Shown piece by piece: positions 50,453 through 62,779 of a DNA stretch of 64,000 bases. Source of the DNA: Centropus unirufus (lineage: Eukaryota; Chordata; Aves; Cuculiformes; Centropidae); the NCBI GenBank assembly GCA_013397695.1, contig VYZI01000261.1:63740-127739 (forward strand), given 5' to 3'. Numbering within the stretch: the stretch's first letter is position 1; each line of letters opens with the position of its first letter. The translations under genes were made by a program, and so were the position numbers. The notes beneath the pieces are model-generated. The model searched no databases and was not told the origin of the DNA. It saw only the letters and a list, made by a program, of their open reading frames with translations.

Positions 50453-50457
50453 CTCTA
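50262..50457. repeat. Long tetranucleotide microsatellite (CTAT/GATA)n
   Basis: About 49 units of CTAT (GATA on the other strand) over roughly 196 bp, perfect except for one undetermined base at 50357 and a CTCT variant at the right end. Open frames through it encode repeated S-I-Y-L only because of the repeat and are not genes. On the minus strand every unit contains a GATA core. The N in the middle suggests that reads did not span it and the true length may differ. Confidence 0.99.
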
Positions 50458-53400
50458 TGGAGACATGTCACATTATTAATGCAGTGGGAGACAAAACTTT
50501 GATACGGAGCAGCATGGTACTGCACTCTGTGTTGCAATATGGGTGAATACGGAAGAACTACTGCAGACCTTTTGTGCACTCCTTCAGTAGAGAGAACAGG
50601 AATGTTTTGAATACTCAGAGCCATATAACATTTAGCCATCATCTCTAACCTTAATCAGATAGGTTTAGTTTAAAGGAGGGGACCAGAGCACCTCTGATCC
50701 CTTCTGACCAGGCTGATTGCCCTGATAAACTCATATATTTCACTTAACTGCCTTTTCTCCTCAGTAGCTCACCTGAACTTTTGGATTTGAAGGTTTGCTT
50801 TGTGCTAGTAGAGCCCCTGATATAGCTGTGGTTGATGACTTTCTGTTAAGCTTGGTTATAATACAAACAAGTTATCGTGAGCAAAGAGGATGTGGGGGAA
50901 GCCAGGAAAGCTAATGAAATAGGAAGGATTTTGTGTTTAGGCATTGGCATGAGAAAGTTGGAGATGTGCATCCAAGTTCTGCCATAGACATCCAGAAACA
51001 GCGCTTAGGTTCCGTGTGGGAAGAACCTGAGGATTGTAATTAAGATCAATGAGTAATCATTTTAGTGCATATGGATCGAAATCACACTGGGAAATTTTAC
51101 ATGTTGTGTCTCAGTGCTTCAGATTTCTTTACAGAAAGCAGAGAGAGTAAAACTTCCTTTCTCTAGTTCTTTGTTTCTTCTTCTCCATTAAGTGTGTGTC
51201 AGGGCAGGACTATGTTTATTCAGCATCTATAGTAGTGACCTGGATACATGAAGTTGTAAGGCGAGTTGTGCAAACATTTGCTTTTCAGCCTGTTGATTAT
51301 GTATTGCTATAAATTTGATACAAGCAAGCTAAGTTAAGGAAGTGGGAATTCTGATTTCTGCTTTTCATCAGAATCCAGAAATGCAGAGTCATGATATAAT
51401 AATTCATAACAAAGATCAGTTTCATTGAAGTCTGGAACTGTTTTGTCTAGCACGTGTTCAAGTTCTGAGCAATAGTTTTGTCAGTAATTTTTATACCTGG
51501 CCGAAGTAATCCATCCCTTTCTGAAAAACTTATTGTATTGTGACATTCAGCATTGAGAGCAGCGTTTTTCATGATCTATATAATAATCAGTGTTTTTGCC
51601 AGTTTGTCTTGTCTTTCACATAGCAAAGATGTGCATTTCCCAATATGCCAGATGTTTACAACCCCAAGTAGGTGAAATGTAGTAGAAAAGGACGTCAGTT
51701 TAATGACTTTCTTTATAGCATATTCCTACCAGTGCTCATTCGAGCATCTGGGATGACAGTAGTAAATAATGCTTAGTACTCCTATAGCACAGTAGATGTT
51801 CAAAATCAAATTTTAGTAGTAGTAGGTTTAAAGACCTCTGAAAAAGTGAACGTGTACCAAAGGGAGAAAGTTAACTCTTGACTGTGATAAAACCATGGCA
51901 AGCCAAGAAGTGCTGTCTAGGGAATGAATCTTTCTCATTTAGAAAAAGAATAAAAAATGCTTCTTTCAGCAGATGTTTAAACAGAGTCCATGGAAGTTAT
52001 TGCTGGGGAAAAGTGATGGTATAATTCCTCACTAAAGATCCAACTTAACTTCTGATTTGGATAAACATCTAAATTCAAGAGAGACCTCAGTGAAAACTAA
52101 TATTTTATTTTTCTGTGAGAGCTAAGATACTTGCCATCCAACCTGATATTACAGTTCTGTTGAGGTATTACAGACACGTGGAGGTCTTATCTTCCTGATA
52201 TTTCAGAACAGACTGAGATTTCAGGCTGGAGATTCATTGGTCTGAATATCATATTCATAAGATGAGTTCTAACACTGTAGTTTTGAGGAAACATAGACAC
52301 TATTTGAGGACATGTTACTTTATGCCACCAAAATGATCCAAAGAAAAAAGCCATACCATCAACGTTCTGGTTACTTAAAGGTTTTAATATTCTGCCACAG
52401 CAAAGACCATTCACTTGTGTTCCCTAACCCCCTCCTCCTGGTACAGAATGGAGGATGCCAGTCATTAAGCCCTTTCTCCCCATACTATGAAATTAAAAAA
52501 TCTGGTCTAATACCTGGCTTCACAAATTAAAATGAATTGTAAACCAGCAGAATTAAACACAACATGTTAAATATACATTTTGGAACATAAGGGATGAAAA
52601 GATAAATATTAAAAGTCAACCTAATAATAGCAATGCATAATGTATCTGATGATTCCCAGAGTATTTTTAGAAAGCAATGCATTGCTGCAGAGTGCAACTG
52701 AAATATCACCTAGTGAGACTCCAGCATAATTAAGCAATGATTAATCAATACTTAACTAAAGGAATTAAGCTCAGGAGAAACAATTAATTGAAGTTAAGTG
52801 AACTTTGACAGCTCATATTAAACTAAGGCTCTAATTAACAAAAGCATTGTGCATCCTCTAAATAGAGGAATGTGCAGTCTTTGGGGGCTAAGGGTGGGGT
52901 GAGTGTTATTCTGTGGATTCCTCCACTAATGAGGAGTCCCTGATAGAAAGCTTCATTTCAAGGCTCTGAAATGAGAAGGTGATTTTAGTTCAGGGCGTAT
53001 AGGATGGTGTTTCCTGACTCAAATCTAAGATCTGGCACTCAAGGTGGATATCCAGAGGAACAAATGCAGTGCCTCCTGGTAGGATTTGCAGCTTGGCACC
53101 ATGTACTTGAAGCTTGTACAATGCAAGACCAAGTTGCTGGACAACGTAGGGGGGGCCACCTGAAGCCCATGCCATTGTCAAGCTCCACAGTGTTGAGGTG
53201 CTTTGCTCTCTGGCACAACTGAAGGTCTTGAAGCTCTGAAGCCCCATTTCCCTTTGCAGCTCTGTGCCTTTCCCCAAGGCTGCTGGAGCAGCGTTTCTCA
53301 CCACCTCTAGGTTATATATTATCCCCTTGTTGTCTCTTGGTTCTTTTCCCTATTACTTTCACGGCCTTACCCTACAAAGCCCCAGTGGTGATTTTGATAA

Positions 53401-53489
53401 GTACCCCAGCATGAGATTCACCATATTCCTCCCCCTGTGCATCACTGGTGGTTGCAGCTCCTGGTTCAGGGATTCAGTGACCCACCTGC
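50458..53489. other. No gene seen; single-copy-like DNA
   Basis: No exon recognised. A block at 52720-52840 is dense in homeodomain-type cores. At 52990-53300 frames of 72-104 codons lie on opposite strands; none has a domain I trust. Confidence 0.5.
52720..52840. promoter_or_regulatory. Candidate conserved non-coding element (dense AATTAA cores)
   Basis: Within 120 bp: AATTAA at 52728-52733, TTAATCAAT at 52741-52749, AATTAA near 52763, the palindrome CAATTAATTG at 52781-52790, TGAACTTTGACA (HNF4/nuclear-receptor-like) near 52799-52810 and TAATTAA near 52832. The density of intact cores without simple repetition is higher than elsewhere in the window. It is a regulatory candidate by composition only. 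Confidence 0.25.
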
Positions 53490-53860
53490 AGCCCCGAGCT
53501 GAGTGTGCACCAGTTAGCATGAACTGATTTTGGATGCAGGAGCATCCAAAGGGAAGAGTGTGGGGTGCCCTTGCTATGATGACAGGAGATGCTTGCTGCA
53601 GGCTGGGAGCGAGGATCCCTTGTAGCCCTGGAGAGACCTCACTGAAATAGAGACCACCCTGCAGCCCTGGGAGGGCCCCAGCCACAGCAGGGAGATATTT
53701 CCTGCAGGAGCTGTGGCTGTGGAGAGCCCAGGTGGAAGCAGGTTGTCCCTGAAGGACTATAACCAAAGACAGGGCCTGCTCTTGGGCAGGAAGGAGTGGT
53801 CGAGGCAGGCTAGGGTGAGCTGATTGTCATAGTTTTCTCTTTCTCCCTTCTCTCTCTGTG
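53490..53860 (+). mobile_element. Possible decayed avian LTR-type repeat
   Basis: The block has runs resembling an avian ERV LTR family built from repeated 'ctgcagccc...gagggccc' and 'ggagcaggtt...ctgaaggact' modules. Visible here are 'accaccctgcagccctggg', 'cagggagatatttcctgc', 'aggagctgtggctgtggag', 'gcaggttgtccctgaagg' and 'gcaggaaggagtgg'. It is GC-richer than its surroundings. I see neither clean TG/CA ends nor a target duplication, so limits are rough. The call comes from memory of the family and needs a library search. Confidence 0.38.
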
Positions 53861-56800
53861 CTATTGTGGTTTTATATTCCCCCAAACTAACTTCGAGTTT
53901 TAAGGTTGTTGAATGGCATCAGCTGTGGACCCAGCTACTAAACCTTTGTGCATGTGAACTCATCTCAATATCTTTTGTGGAAATGTTTATCATGAAACCA
54001 CAGAGTCAGGACAGCTGGCCTAATTTTCATGAAAAGATGGATTTATTTTCTGGGAGAAAAGTCTGGTGGAGGGGAAAAATTTAGAAAAGAGAACAGTTCT
54101 AAGCTACCACTGTTTCCTCTTGGCCCTCAGAAGCTGAAATGGCACTGGTTCTATTTAAACTAGCCAAGCCACATCCATCGAGCCCAAGCTGCTGATGGGT
54201 TTTGGGCTCAGGACCTAACTCCATCAGTACAACAGTAGGCCTTTTCCTGACTCATTTCACTGCTAGTGAAGCATGCCAGGGAATGAGCACATAAGCAGTT
54301 CATCAGGCAGGCAAGGTGCATGGAAGCTTGTTTCTCTCCACGTGGGTCTGAGCTGTAGGGAGTTGTCTCTTCAACCTGCTCAGCCCCAAGAAGATGTGTG
54401 TCTACAACCCTGAAGGCCACTCTTAACACCAACCATCTTGCTACTCAGTAAGAAGGGCAGCACAGAGCACTGTATATCTGTGCTCCCCCGGGTAAACATG
54501 CAACACGGAGATGCACCTTTGAGGTCTTGTAAGGGACAGGAACAGGGATTACAGCCATAACTCAGCCCTGCTTACCTGAGGGGACTGTTAATCTAGAGAC
54601 CAAGACCATTTCTTGCTGATTTTAGTGGCACTGGATAATGACACCATGCTGAAAACATGATTAAAAAAAAAAGAAAAAGAGAGAGAGAAGATTGGATAAC
54701 GGGTTAATTGCTCTGTTAATTGCTTTGCCTCTGGTGCTCCCATCCCTGAGGAGAAAGGCCCTAGGTGTTATCCCAGCCTGTGCAGATTTTCCTCAGTGAT
54801 GAGCAATTATCTCCCAGGCAGTGACTGCCAAATGTGGATGTCACGAGCTAACTCTGTTCAAAATGATGGATGGGCATGAAGCTGAACTTCATCCCGGGAA
54901 TTAGCACTCAAATTAGGAACTGACATACTCTGATCTATGTGAAATGGTCCCATCTTTGCAAAAGTGCAAATGTCAAGGCCTACCTCATCAAAGGTTCAGG
55001 TCCTGAGCCAAAGCCCGCTGCTGGATGCCATCTGAAAACCCTTATTGGACATTTACAGGTCTGATTTTCCTCTCACTGAGATCTCTACAAGATTGCTGTG
55101 GACACAGAAGTATTCTGGGTTTTCTGGTTGTGGAGGTGGCAACTCTCATCGACCAAACCTGGACTAATCTGATTCAGAGTCCCATGTTCTAGGGAGATGA
55201 AGGAACACTTGGAGTCAAATAACACTGCTGGTAGAGAGAAGATAGTGGTCTGCTGCTTTGTAGCCATAAAAGAGGATGAGCAAGCTGAGAACTTCACTGG
55301 TTTTGCTCTTAGAGTAGCTGCACAGAAATACTTCGGAGTTTCAGTTACACCAGAGTCCCCATTCTAGGGGGTATCTGCACTGTGGGAGAAGGAAGTAGTG
55401 TACCCACAGGACATCCCAAAACATACTGAGATGGAGGAAGAAAGCAAGGGAAACAAACCCCATAGACACCCTACCCAAAACAAGGGGTTGCACGCACAGT
55501 AAGGCAGCAGCAGGGTGAGGGACCACAGTGTCCAGTGCCTCTCCATTAAGAGTGTCTGACTAGGTGTATGATATGTAAAGTGCATATCGGTGAATTTTCC
55601 CAAGCAGCTATATAAATGCACTATTGCTGTGGTCCTGTCTGCCATATTTCCCCTTCTTAATTCACCAAGTGGTGGGAGTTGTCTTTGGCTCATCAATTCA
55701 ATCGAAGAGTGATGATTTCCAGGGGTGTTTCTACTTAGTGAAAGAAATTCATCCTTAGGCTAAAGGACAAAGCACAAGGCCTAAGTGTTATTTAAATGGC
55801 TCATAAACCACGTGCTGGCTCTTTAGCCAGAGTGAAAATCACCCTTTGCTAACACAGGAAATATCTGGCTTTACTCTGCCTTCCCCAGTCTTTTCATGAT
55901 GATGAATCTTTTTCCTCTTGCTCCCTCTTATTTCAGTAAATGAGAATATGCTGTAACATTGCTGAGGTTGGGCTAATTAAATCAGCTCTTTCTTATCTCA
56001 TTGATCTGCATTTTGAAGCTGAGCTGATTAAGGATCGTAGAATATATTTGATTAGAAATATGTTTTTTCCTGGTTAGTTACATCAAAGGCTAGATTACAG
56101 GAGAGCAGAGGAGCTTAACTCACATGGCTACTGTTCCTCCTGGTTGTTAAAAGGAAAGAAAAATAACAAGGAATAAAAGACAAACCCCAAGATGCATTTC
56201 TTATTCATATTTTATTCGCAGTAAATGACAATAACTTTATTTTATCTTCTGGAAAAATTTAATGAAAGATACATGAAGCTATAATGCAGGGAATACATTT
56301 CCATGGGCTGTGCAACACTACAGACTGTGCCTTAACTAACAACAGGCAGAAAGGATGCTAAACCAGCAATTTCTTCCTAGTGTTATGGGTGGTGTAAGCA
56401 GAGTCATTCCAGTTCCAACCCCTTACCTGAGTTGGCACCAAGAGCAAAGGATCAGAGCAGAGCCCTAGGCAGGTCCCCTGCTTGGGCAATTCAATTGTGA
56501 AGTTTTTGCAGCGTTTCAAACTGGCGCGTCTGCATATATTGTTAAAGAAAACATTAGGACTGGTATGATACACAGCTGGCAGCAGCTGTGACTACCTGAC
56601 AAAGTCCTCTGCTAAGGTCCTTCATTGAGTAAACTGCTTTGATAGCAACAAGGATGCCCCATCCTCGGGTAAGAGAGGGCTTTCTTGGGGGAAGTTGGGA
56701 AAAAAGACAGTGGGCAGAAATACCTATTCACTTCCCTTCGGTTTTCAGTTTTCCAAGAAGATTCAGTGCCATATTTTGAACGACTAATTTGAAGATGGCA

Positions 56801-57131
56801 AGGCAACAAACTCTCATGTGACCTCCTGTATTGTGCCAGCATGCAACTACTAGAATAGTACTTAATTTCTCCTCAGTATGTTTGGGACTGAACCACTGAC
56901 TTTAAATCAGCTACTTCAAGAATAACATCACTGTTGAATCATATCAGGAGATGGGGGAGAACCTCTTAGACCTCCCTCCTCCAGAACACTCCAAAGTGAG
57001 GCTGCGGTGAACTTCTTAGATTGACTTTCAGGGGGTTCCTTCTCTCTACCTCCTTTGTAGCTGTACACCATCACGTGCTGCTCAGTTAATCCCTTTCACT
57101 GTTTCATCTCAAGCTTCACGCACAGTCTTGA

Positions 57132-57177
57132 CCTGAACTAAAACTGTAAATAAACCTGAACTGCAACTGTAAATTTG
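57132..57177. repeat. 23-bp tandem duplication
   Basis: Two adjacent units starting CCTGAACT (57132-57154 and 57155-57177) differ at a few positions. A slippage-type duplication in unique sequence. Confidence 0.8.
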
Positions 57178-57460
57178 TTGCATTTATTTCCTGCAGCCAG
57201 CATCCTGATGATTGCCCAGTGACCCATTTTTTCAGTGGCTTAAACAGCATCCTTGGAAGAGCTTATTTTAACAGGGTGTCAGGATACTTACATTCATCCC
57301 TTGGCTCTGAGGTCAAGCAATCAGAACAGGAATTACAGACAGTGAAGAGAATTCCATAGATTTGGTCTGTTCCTTTGGAAAAGCAACGTAGATGTGACAT
57401 GGCTAGGAGAAGAGATTAGTGAATTTTAGTCCTGGTGTAATCCTATACAATATTACAATT

Positions 57461-57496
57461 TTTTAATGAATTATGTAATTTTAATGAATTAAGTAA
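57461..57496. repeat. 18-bp tandem duplication
   Basis: TTTTAATGAATTATGTAA is followed directly by the same word with a single T-to-A change. Short local duplication about 300 bp from the 23-bp duplication. Confidence 0.88.
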
Positions 57497-59107
57497 GCAG
57501 GTGCAAAAGACTAAAGGAATTTTTTTTTTCCACTTCATGAAGAAATAGAAGATGCTTAGGAATAAGAAACAGACAACATTAACCACTGTTCCTAGAAGAT
57601 CAGCCCAGTGCACTTTTCTGAATACTAAAAATGATTGCAGGAATGAGTATTTCTCTCTAGCTATGCCTCTCCTGCCCCCATTTTACTTAAAATATTCATG
57701 TGAGGGGGTTGTAAATATGTAAGTTTGTTAGAGCTCTAGCCAGATTTATACTTTATACACAAGGGCAGTAAAAGATGAAAGGCAGATAGATATTACGTAA
57801 GAACCACACCCTAGACAATTAGACCTATATGTCCAGAAACAAATTTAGACCGAGTCTGTAAAATATAATCAGCAAGCATTGAAAACTAACCTGTGCATAA
57901 GCTCTAACTGCCAAACCAAATACAAAGTAAGAATCGTCAGCTCATTTCCTCAGGAATTCTGAAATGTCTGATCTGGAGAGAAACAAAACTGAGCATTACC
58001 AGTTCATGCTTTTCAGTTTTCACTTATATCACAAGTGAGGTAGTGAAAGGGCTTATTTAATTACTATGAAGACATACAGATATTTATCCTTAAATGAGAA
58101 TTAAAGAAATTGTCTGCAAGGCATTAATTGAAGTATGCCATGATGAGATTTGATAAGCATGAGATGCATGTAGGAATTCTTTTTCTATTTTTGCAGCGGT
58201 TGTACTTCTCAGAGCAGTAATAGCAACTCTGGTGGTATTACTACTGAAATTCATTAATTTTCCCTTGAACTAGAAGAATCCTTTAAGGAATGGCAAAGAT
58301 GAGAATGGTGACTCCAAAGCTGCTGAGTGTCCTCCCAGAAGTCTCTGATTGTTGTCAGGGTCACTTAGGTTAGAAGGGGATGAATGTGCTTGCTTCAAAG
58401 AGGTGGATTTCACATTGTATGTTTTCATGTGTCAGGCAAGGGGAGTTGCAAAACAACTGGTCAGGATCCTGGTTTCAGAAGTTACTTTCAGATATGCATT
58501 TACTTTCTTCATATAAGGTGAACAAGACTTTGCATTTTTGGATACCTAGGTAACCATCCACCACTGGAGATGCATCAATTAAAATATTTAATACCTATTA
58601 AAATGCCAATGAATCTCGGAAGCCAATATCTAATCACCTAGCTGAGCTTTCCCTGTTAGATATGAATTCCACCTGGAATTTATTTTTTTAGTAAACAATT
58701 ATTCATTTTTATTAATTATATGATAGCCAAATTGATCTTGCTTCAAATCTCAAGTTTCTCTTTAATAGATGAATGCAGCAGCCTACAATGATAGACTCCA
58801 AATTAAAATCTTATTTATAATATTCACATCCTATGTTTTTCCAAACAGAAGGTTAACTTCTAACCCGAACAATTCCAACAATAACCTCTGAGCTACTTCT
58901 TAGCTAATGTATAACCTAAAAGACCTCTTTTGGGAACATTCCTAGTTTGATTCATTAGTTTCCTTGGTGAGGCAATATAGACGATATTTGTTTAAGTCAC
59001 TGCAATGATGAAAAAAATAGTGTCTGAGAAGCAGACTCATATCAAGGAATTGTAGATAAAAAAAATAAAATAATAAATAGTCAAGTCCGAGGAACTGAGC
59101 TTTGCAC

Positions 59108-59158
59108 AGGACTAAATAAGATGCAGAGGTCCCTTCCAACCTATATTTTTCTATGATC
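59108..59158 (+). mobile_element. CR1 LINE terminal fragment (copy G)
   Basis: Only the last ~50 bp of a CR1: 'ggactaaataagatgcag', 'aggtcccttccaacct' and a final 'tttttctatgatc'. Such extreme 5' truncation is common for CR1. The left limit is approximate. Confidence 0.82.
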
Positions 59159-62100
59159 TTTATTTTGAGAAACGATTGTTGTCATCAGAAGAAATGTAAG
59201 CATAACTTGTCATAATCTGCTGAGGGCTGGTTTTGGATAGAGGAGGCCCAGGCGAAAATGAAGATCTGAATATGAGTTTTCCATCTCAGAGTTTAACAGC
59301 TGTTTTCCTCTGTCCACAAACACATCCCAATTGTTTTCCCACAAAATGGTCCTGAAAAATACACTTTGGAAAAAATAATCTTACAAAGGTCTGTTATAGT
59401 GATGCTCCTTGTAATATTCTTTCTCTATTGCATCTGTAAGACAGTTCAGAAGTATATACCTTCATTTTTTTGTTTGTTTCAACAAAGTACCTATTGCTTT
59501 AAGAATCAGCAGTTGTAGCAAAGGGGCCAAGTTTATGTGTCTTTGTCTGTGTAATATGGGACTCTTGTCCCAAGCCTGCTCTACATGTAGTTGATACTCA
59601 GACACAACCTGGGAAATTCTCAATTTATTGAGCTCTACTCAGCCTCAAACTGCATACAGAATAAACGTCAGCAGCAGTAATTTGTGTATTTGAAAGCAGG
59701 TCACTTGCAGAAGCATAGGATTGAGCAGAGTAGAATTTTCCCTCTCAGATCCTTTCCTTAGATCCTGTTTGCACAATGTCATGCAATTAAGGGGGATAAT
59801 TGTGTCTATGACAGACTCCATGCATAGAGAAATACTCCACAGAGATGCTGAAACTTCATACGTGTGCCTACGTATCTGTGTCTTCAGCAAACATCACCTA
59901 GATGGATGAACTAATTTTCATGAACGAGGTGTCAATCAAAAGCTTAGGGAATGGAGGCAATGCTGCACGTGTTCAAAGCGTCTTTGTAATCAAGGTAAGT
60001 GGAGACTAACCTGGAAGTGCCTGTAATCAATAGGGCATTATCACATGCTACAGTATATTCTTCCATCTTTTGCTGGGTCACTGTCATAGCAAATATAGTA
60101 CAAACAGCAGTCCCTGCCACACTGCGACTGAAGAGAACCTGAGCTCTCATCAGTCACCTTCATGGCCAGATTTACCCCTGAGAGTGCCAAGGGTGAAAGG
60201 CTTACACCTCATGGGAAAGCACAGCATTGCCATGCATGCCAATTCCTCACTACAGGACTGCCAGCCACTGCAGATTGCATTCCACTTCATCCCAGCCCCT
60301 AGATATGCACTCTTTACCTTTGCCTTTAATAAGCCTCTTCTTCGGACTGCTATTCATATTTAAATGAGCTCATTGAGCCAATCTGAAATACAGAAAGAAA
60401 ACAGTGATTTTTTTTTTCTCATTAGCCTCTTTCAAGGCTACAGGATGAACAAACTGTGGTATCAACCAAAGCAGAAACTATTGTGCGTGTTTCCCCACTC
60501 ACAAATCCCTCATGACTCTCTATCTCAGGGCCAATATCTGTAAGGGACAGCTAGTCATGGCACGTAGTTCTGAGAAACTGGAACTCATAGTTTAGTCCTT
60601 TAACATATTTAATTCATAAACTGATTTCAGAAGAGGATGAATATTAGAGATGTCTCATTGAAAAAGAAAATTATATTTTTCAGCTTTGTGAGTCTTCCTC
60701 AAAGGGCTGTATGAGGATTAAAAGTTAATATTACTCCTTCAAAATGTATGTTCTCATTACTACCCACCTTACCATAAGTGAAATAGCACACATTTTACAT
60801 TTGCTGGGATAGCACACAACTGGACAGTTTGTGGATGTTGAACAATCTAAGAAATTCAAATGGCAAAAATCAGCCTCTAATGCTGCACACCAGATAAAAT
60901 AAACAAGAAATACAGAGTGAAAATATTTATAATGGCAAGCAAAGCACATTGAAAAAAAAAATTTTCGGAAATGAGAAAGTCTTTGACCTCCTGTGAATGA
61001 TAACAAGGTTTAAAGTCTTAATGCTGATACCTTGGCTACAAGGGCAACAGCCCTTTGAAACATAGGTCAGCTTTCCACTTGTCTAATACTGACTGTCCAG
61101 AAAATTCTTATCTTTTATTTTCCTGATTCCGTAAAGCTGATGAGGGACAGCAGCTGACGGAAGACGGTAGCCCTCGTTTTTTCAAAGACCAAGTGTTATT
61201 TAATGTTCAGCTGGAAACCTGTGTGTGGATTTGAGCCTGGGCTGGTATTCTAATAATTGCTCTGGTTGTTTTGTTTTCTCAGAAAGAGGTCAATCCAAGG
61301 GTTGTGTTAGACTCCAAAGTCAATTACAGTAGCATTAGAGCAGATTTTGTTTATCTTTCTAGTTATAAAAAGCATTTTTTCTTATTTTTTTTCCCCAGTG
61401 TTTTGGCTATTTAAAGTGTGACAAGCAATGTTACTTAACAACAGCCAGAGGCCTTTGAGGGAACAAAGGATCACTGATTATGCTTACCTTGTAATTTTCT
61501 GATGAATTCTTTTGAACAAAAAGTAATCGAGGCAGGTGGTTAGTGATACTTTTGAAGGACAAAATGGGAAAACATGGGGAAAGTAAGAATTCTGTTAGGG
61601 TTATAGATTCAAAATTAGGAGACTGGAAATCAGCAGGTAGGGTGAGTATAAGATGCTTTAAAATAATACAAATGTTATAAAACAGACCACAGTTGCTTTG
61701 CTTTTTATAAGACATCTTCACATGTGCAGTACTGAAAATTCTTGCTTCAACTTGTTCAGCAAATAGTAAAAAAAACTCAAGTGTGAAGTGGGTTTTGTGT
61801 TCTATCACAATCTGAGGTTCCAACAATTAGCCTTCACTAAGACAGAACTAACAATGTGCAAAATTTCACACAAAAACTACAGAGGAAAACCCTCACAAAA
61901 TAGGTTTTCTCTCTGAAATAGAAAGCTTAGGTTACAAACATCAATTTTATCTTCAGGAGGACTGGGACTTCCCAGGTGACAATAATTTTTCCTTCTAAGA
62001 AAACTTAATTGTTGTCATCACAGGCTTTTGCTTTTGACTATTTATAATTTTCCAATGAAATGCAGTTTTCCTTGTTGCCTGTGTTGACTTTGGCCAGGGT

Positions 62101-62287
62101 GGCAGTAGGGATGAATAACAATGACATGTCGTCCCCACGGTAGCTCTCATGAAGATACTGTCAGAGTATCATACAAATTAACTTACATCCACTGGTCACA
62201 CAGAAATGGCACGTATGATCAGTTCAAATCAGGACTGAAACATCATACGGGGAAACGGAATTGATCACAAGTATGGGAGAAGCAGGA
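59159..62287. other. No gene seen; single-copy-like DNA
   Basis: No exon recognised. A weak MIR-like piece is at 60696-60735. The longest frame (minus, 61431-61826, 131 codons) has no domain I know and is compositionally like the rest. Confidence 0.5.
60696..60735 (+). repeat. Possible MIR fragment
   Basis: 'cctcaaagggctgtatgagg' followed by 'attaaaagttaatatta' resembles the MIR stretch 'cctcatagggttgttgtgag-gattaaatgagttaata'. Only ~40 bp are similar, so this could be chance. Confidence 0.35.
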
Positions 62288-62779
62288 ATGGGATGAAATT
62301 CAGCAGTTCAAAATGCAAAGTCACATATTCTAGGGTAATAATCAAAGCCCTGGAACATCTGCCCTATGAAGAGAGGTTGAGAGAGTTGATGTTGCTCAGC
62401 TTGGAGAAAAGAAGACTCTGATGAGAGCTTATTGTGGCTTTGCAATGCTTAAAAATGGGACTGATAAAAAGGATGGGGAAAAACTTTTTAGGAGGGCCTG
62501 CAGCAGTAGGACAAGTATTAATGCTTTTAAACTAAAAGAAAAAAAGGTTAGACTAGATATTAGGAAGAAAATTTTCACAGTGTGGGTGATGAAACACTGG
62601 AACAGTTTGCTGAGAGAGGTTGTAGATGCCCCATCCCTGCAAACATTCAAGGTCAGATTGGATGGGGCTCTGAGCCACCTGGTCTAGTTGGAGATATCCC
62701 TGCTCGCTGCAGGAGGATTGGACCAGATGACCTGTAAAGGCCCCTTCTGATGCAAACCACTCTATTTTTCTATGATAAG
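62288..62779 (+). mobile_element. CR1 LINE 3' part with one internal deletion (copy H)
   Basis: Starts in the RT thumb region ('gatgaaattcagcag', 'tctagggtaataatc'), then jumps at about 62345 to 'ccctggaacatctgcc'. About 300 bp of the usual CR1 are missing at that point. The rest is continuous: RELMLLSLEKRR, AMLKNGTDKKDGEKLF, FKLKEKKVRLDIRKK and VMKHWNSLLREVVDA. The open frame 62421-62687 ends at the natural ORF2 terminus (RLDGALSHLV, stop), so the last ~80 codons are still intact. The tail 'ggagatatccctgctcgc' is the subfamily of copy D, not of copy B. It ends in a decayed terminal repeat, 'tctatttttctatga'. Confidence 0.94.

Larger units (their letters stand above)
53861..59107. other. No gene seen; single-copy-like DNA
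   Basis: No repeat beyond short tandem duplications (57132-57177 and 57461-57496) and no recognisable exon. AT-rich blocks with homeodomain and GATA-type sites occur at 55965-56060 and 58080-58270. Frames reach only 110 codons. Confidence 0.5.

Noticed and set aside
50196..50546. Frames of about 75-116 codons encoding repeated S-I-Y-L
   Set aside because: They are translations of the CTAT microsatellite in three frames and contain an undetermined base.
52990..53304. Minus-strand frame considered as a retroviral dUTPase remnant ('LPGGTAFVPL')
   Set aside because: Only a short hydrophobic motif is similar, conserved dUTPase motifs are absent, and the strand is opposite to the nearby LTR-like block.
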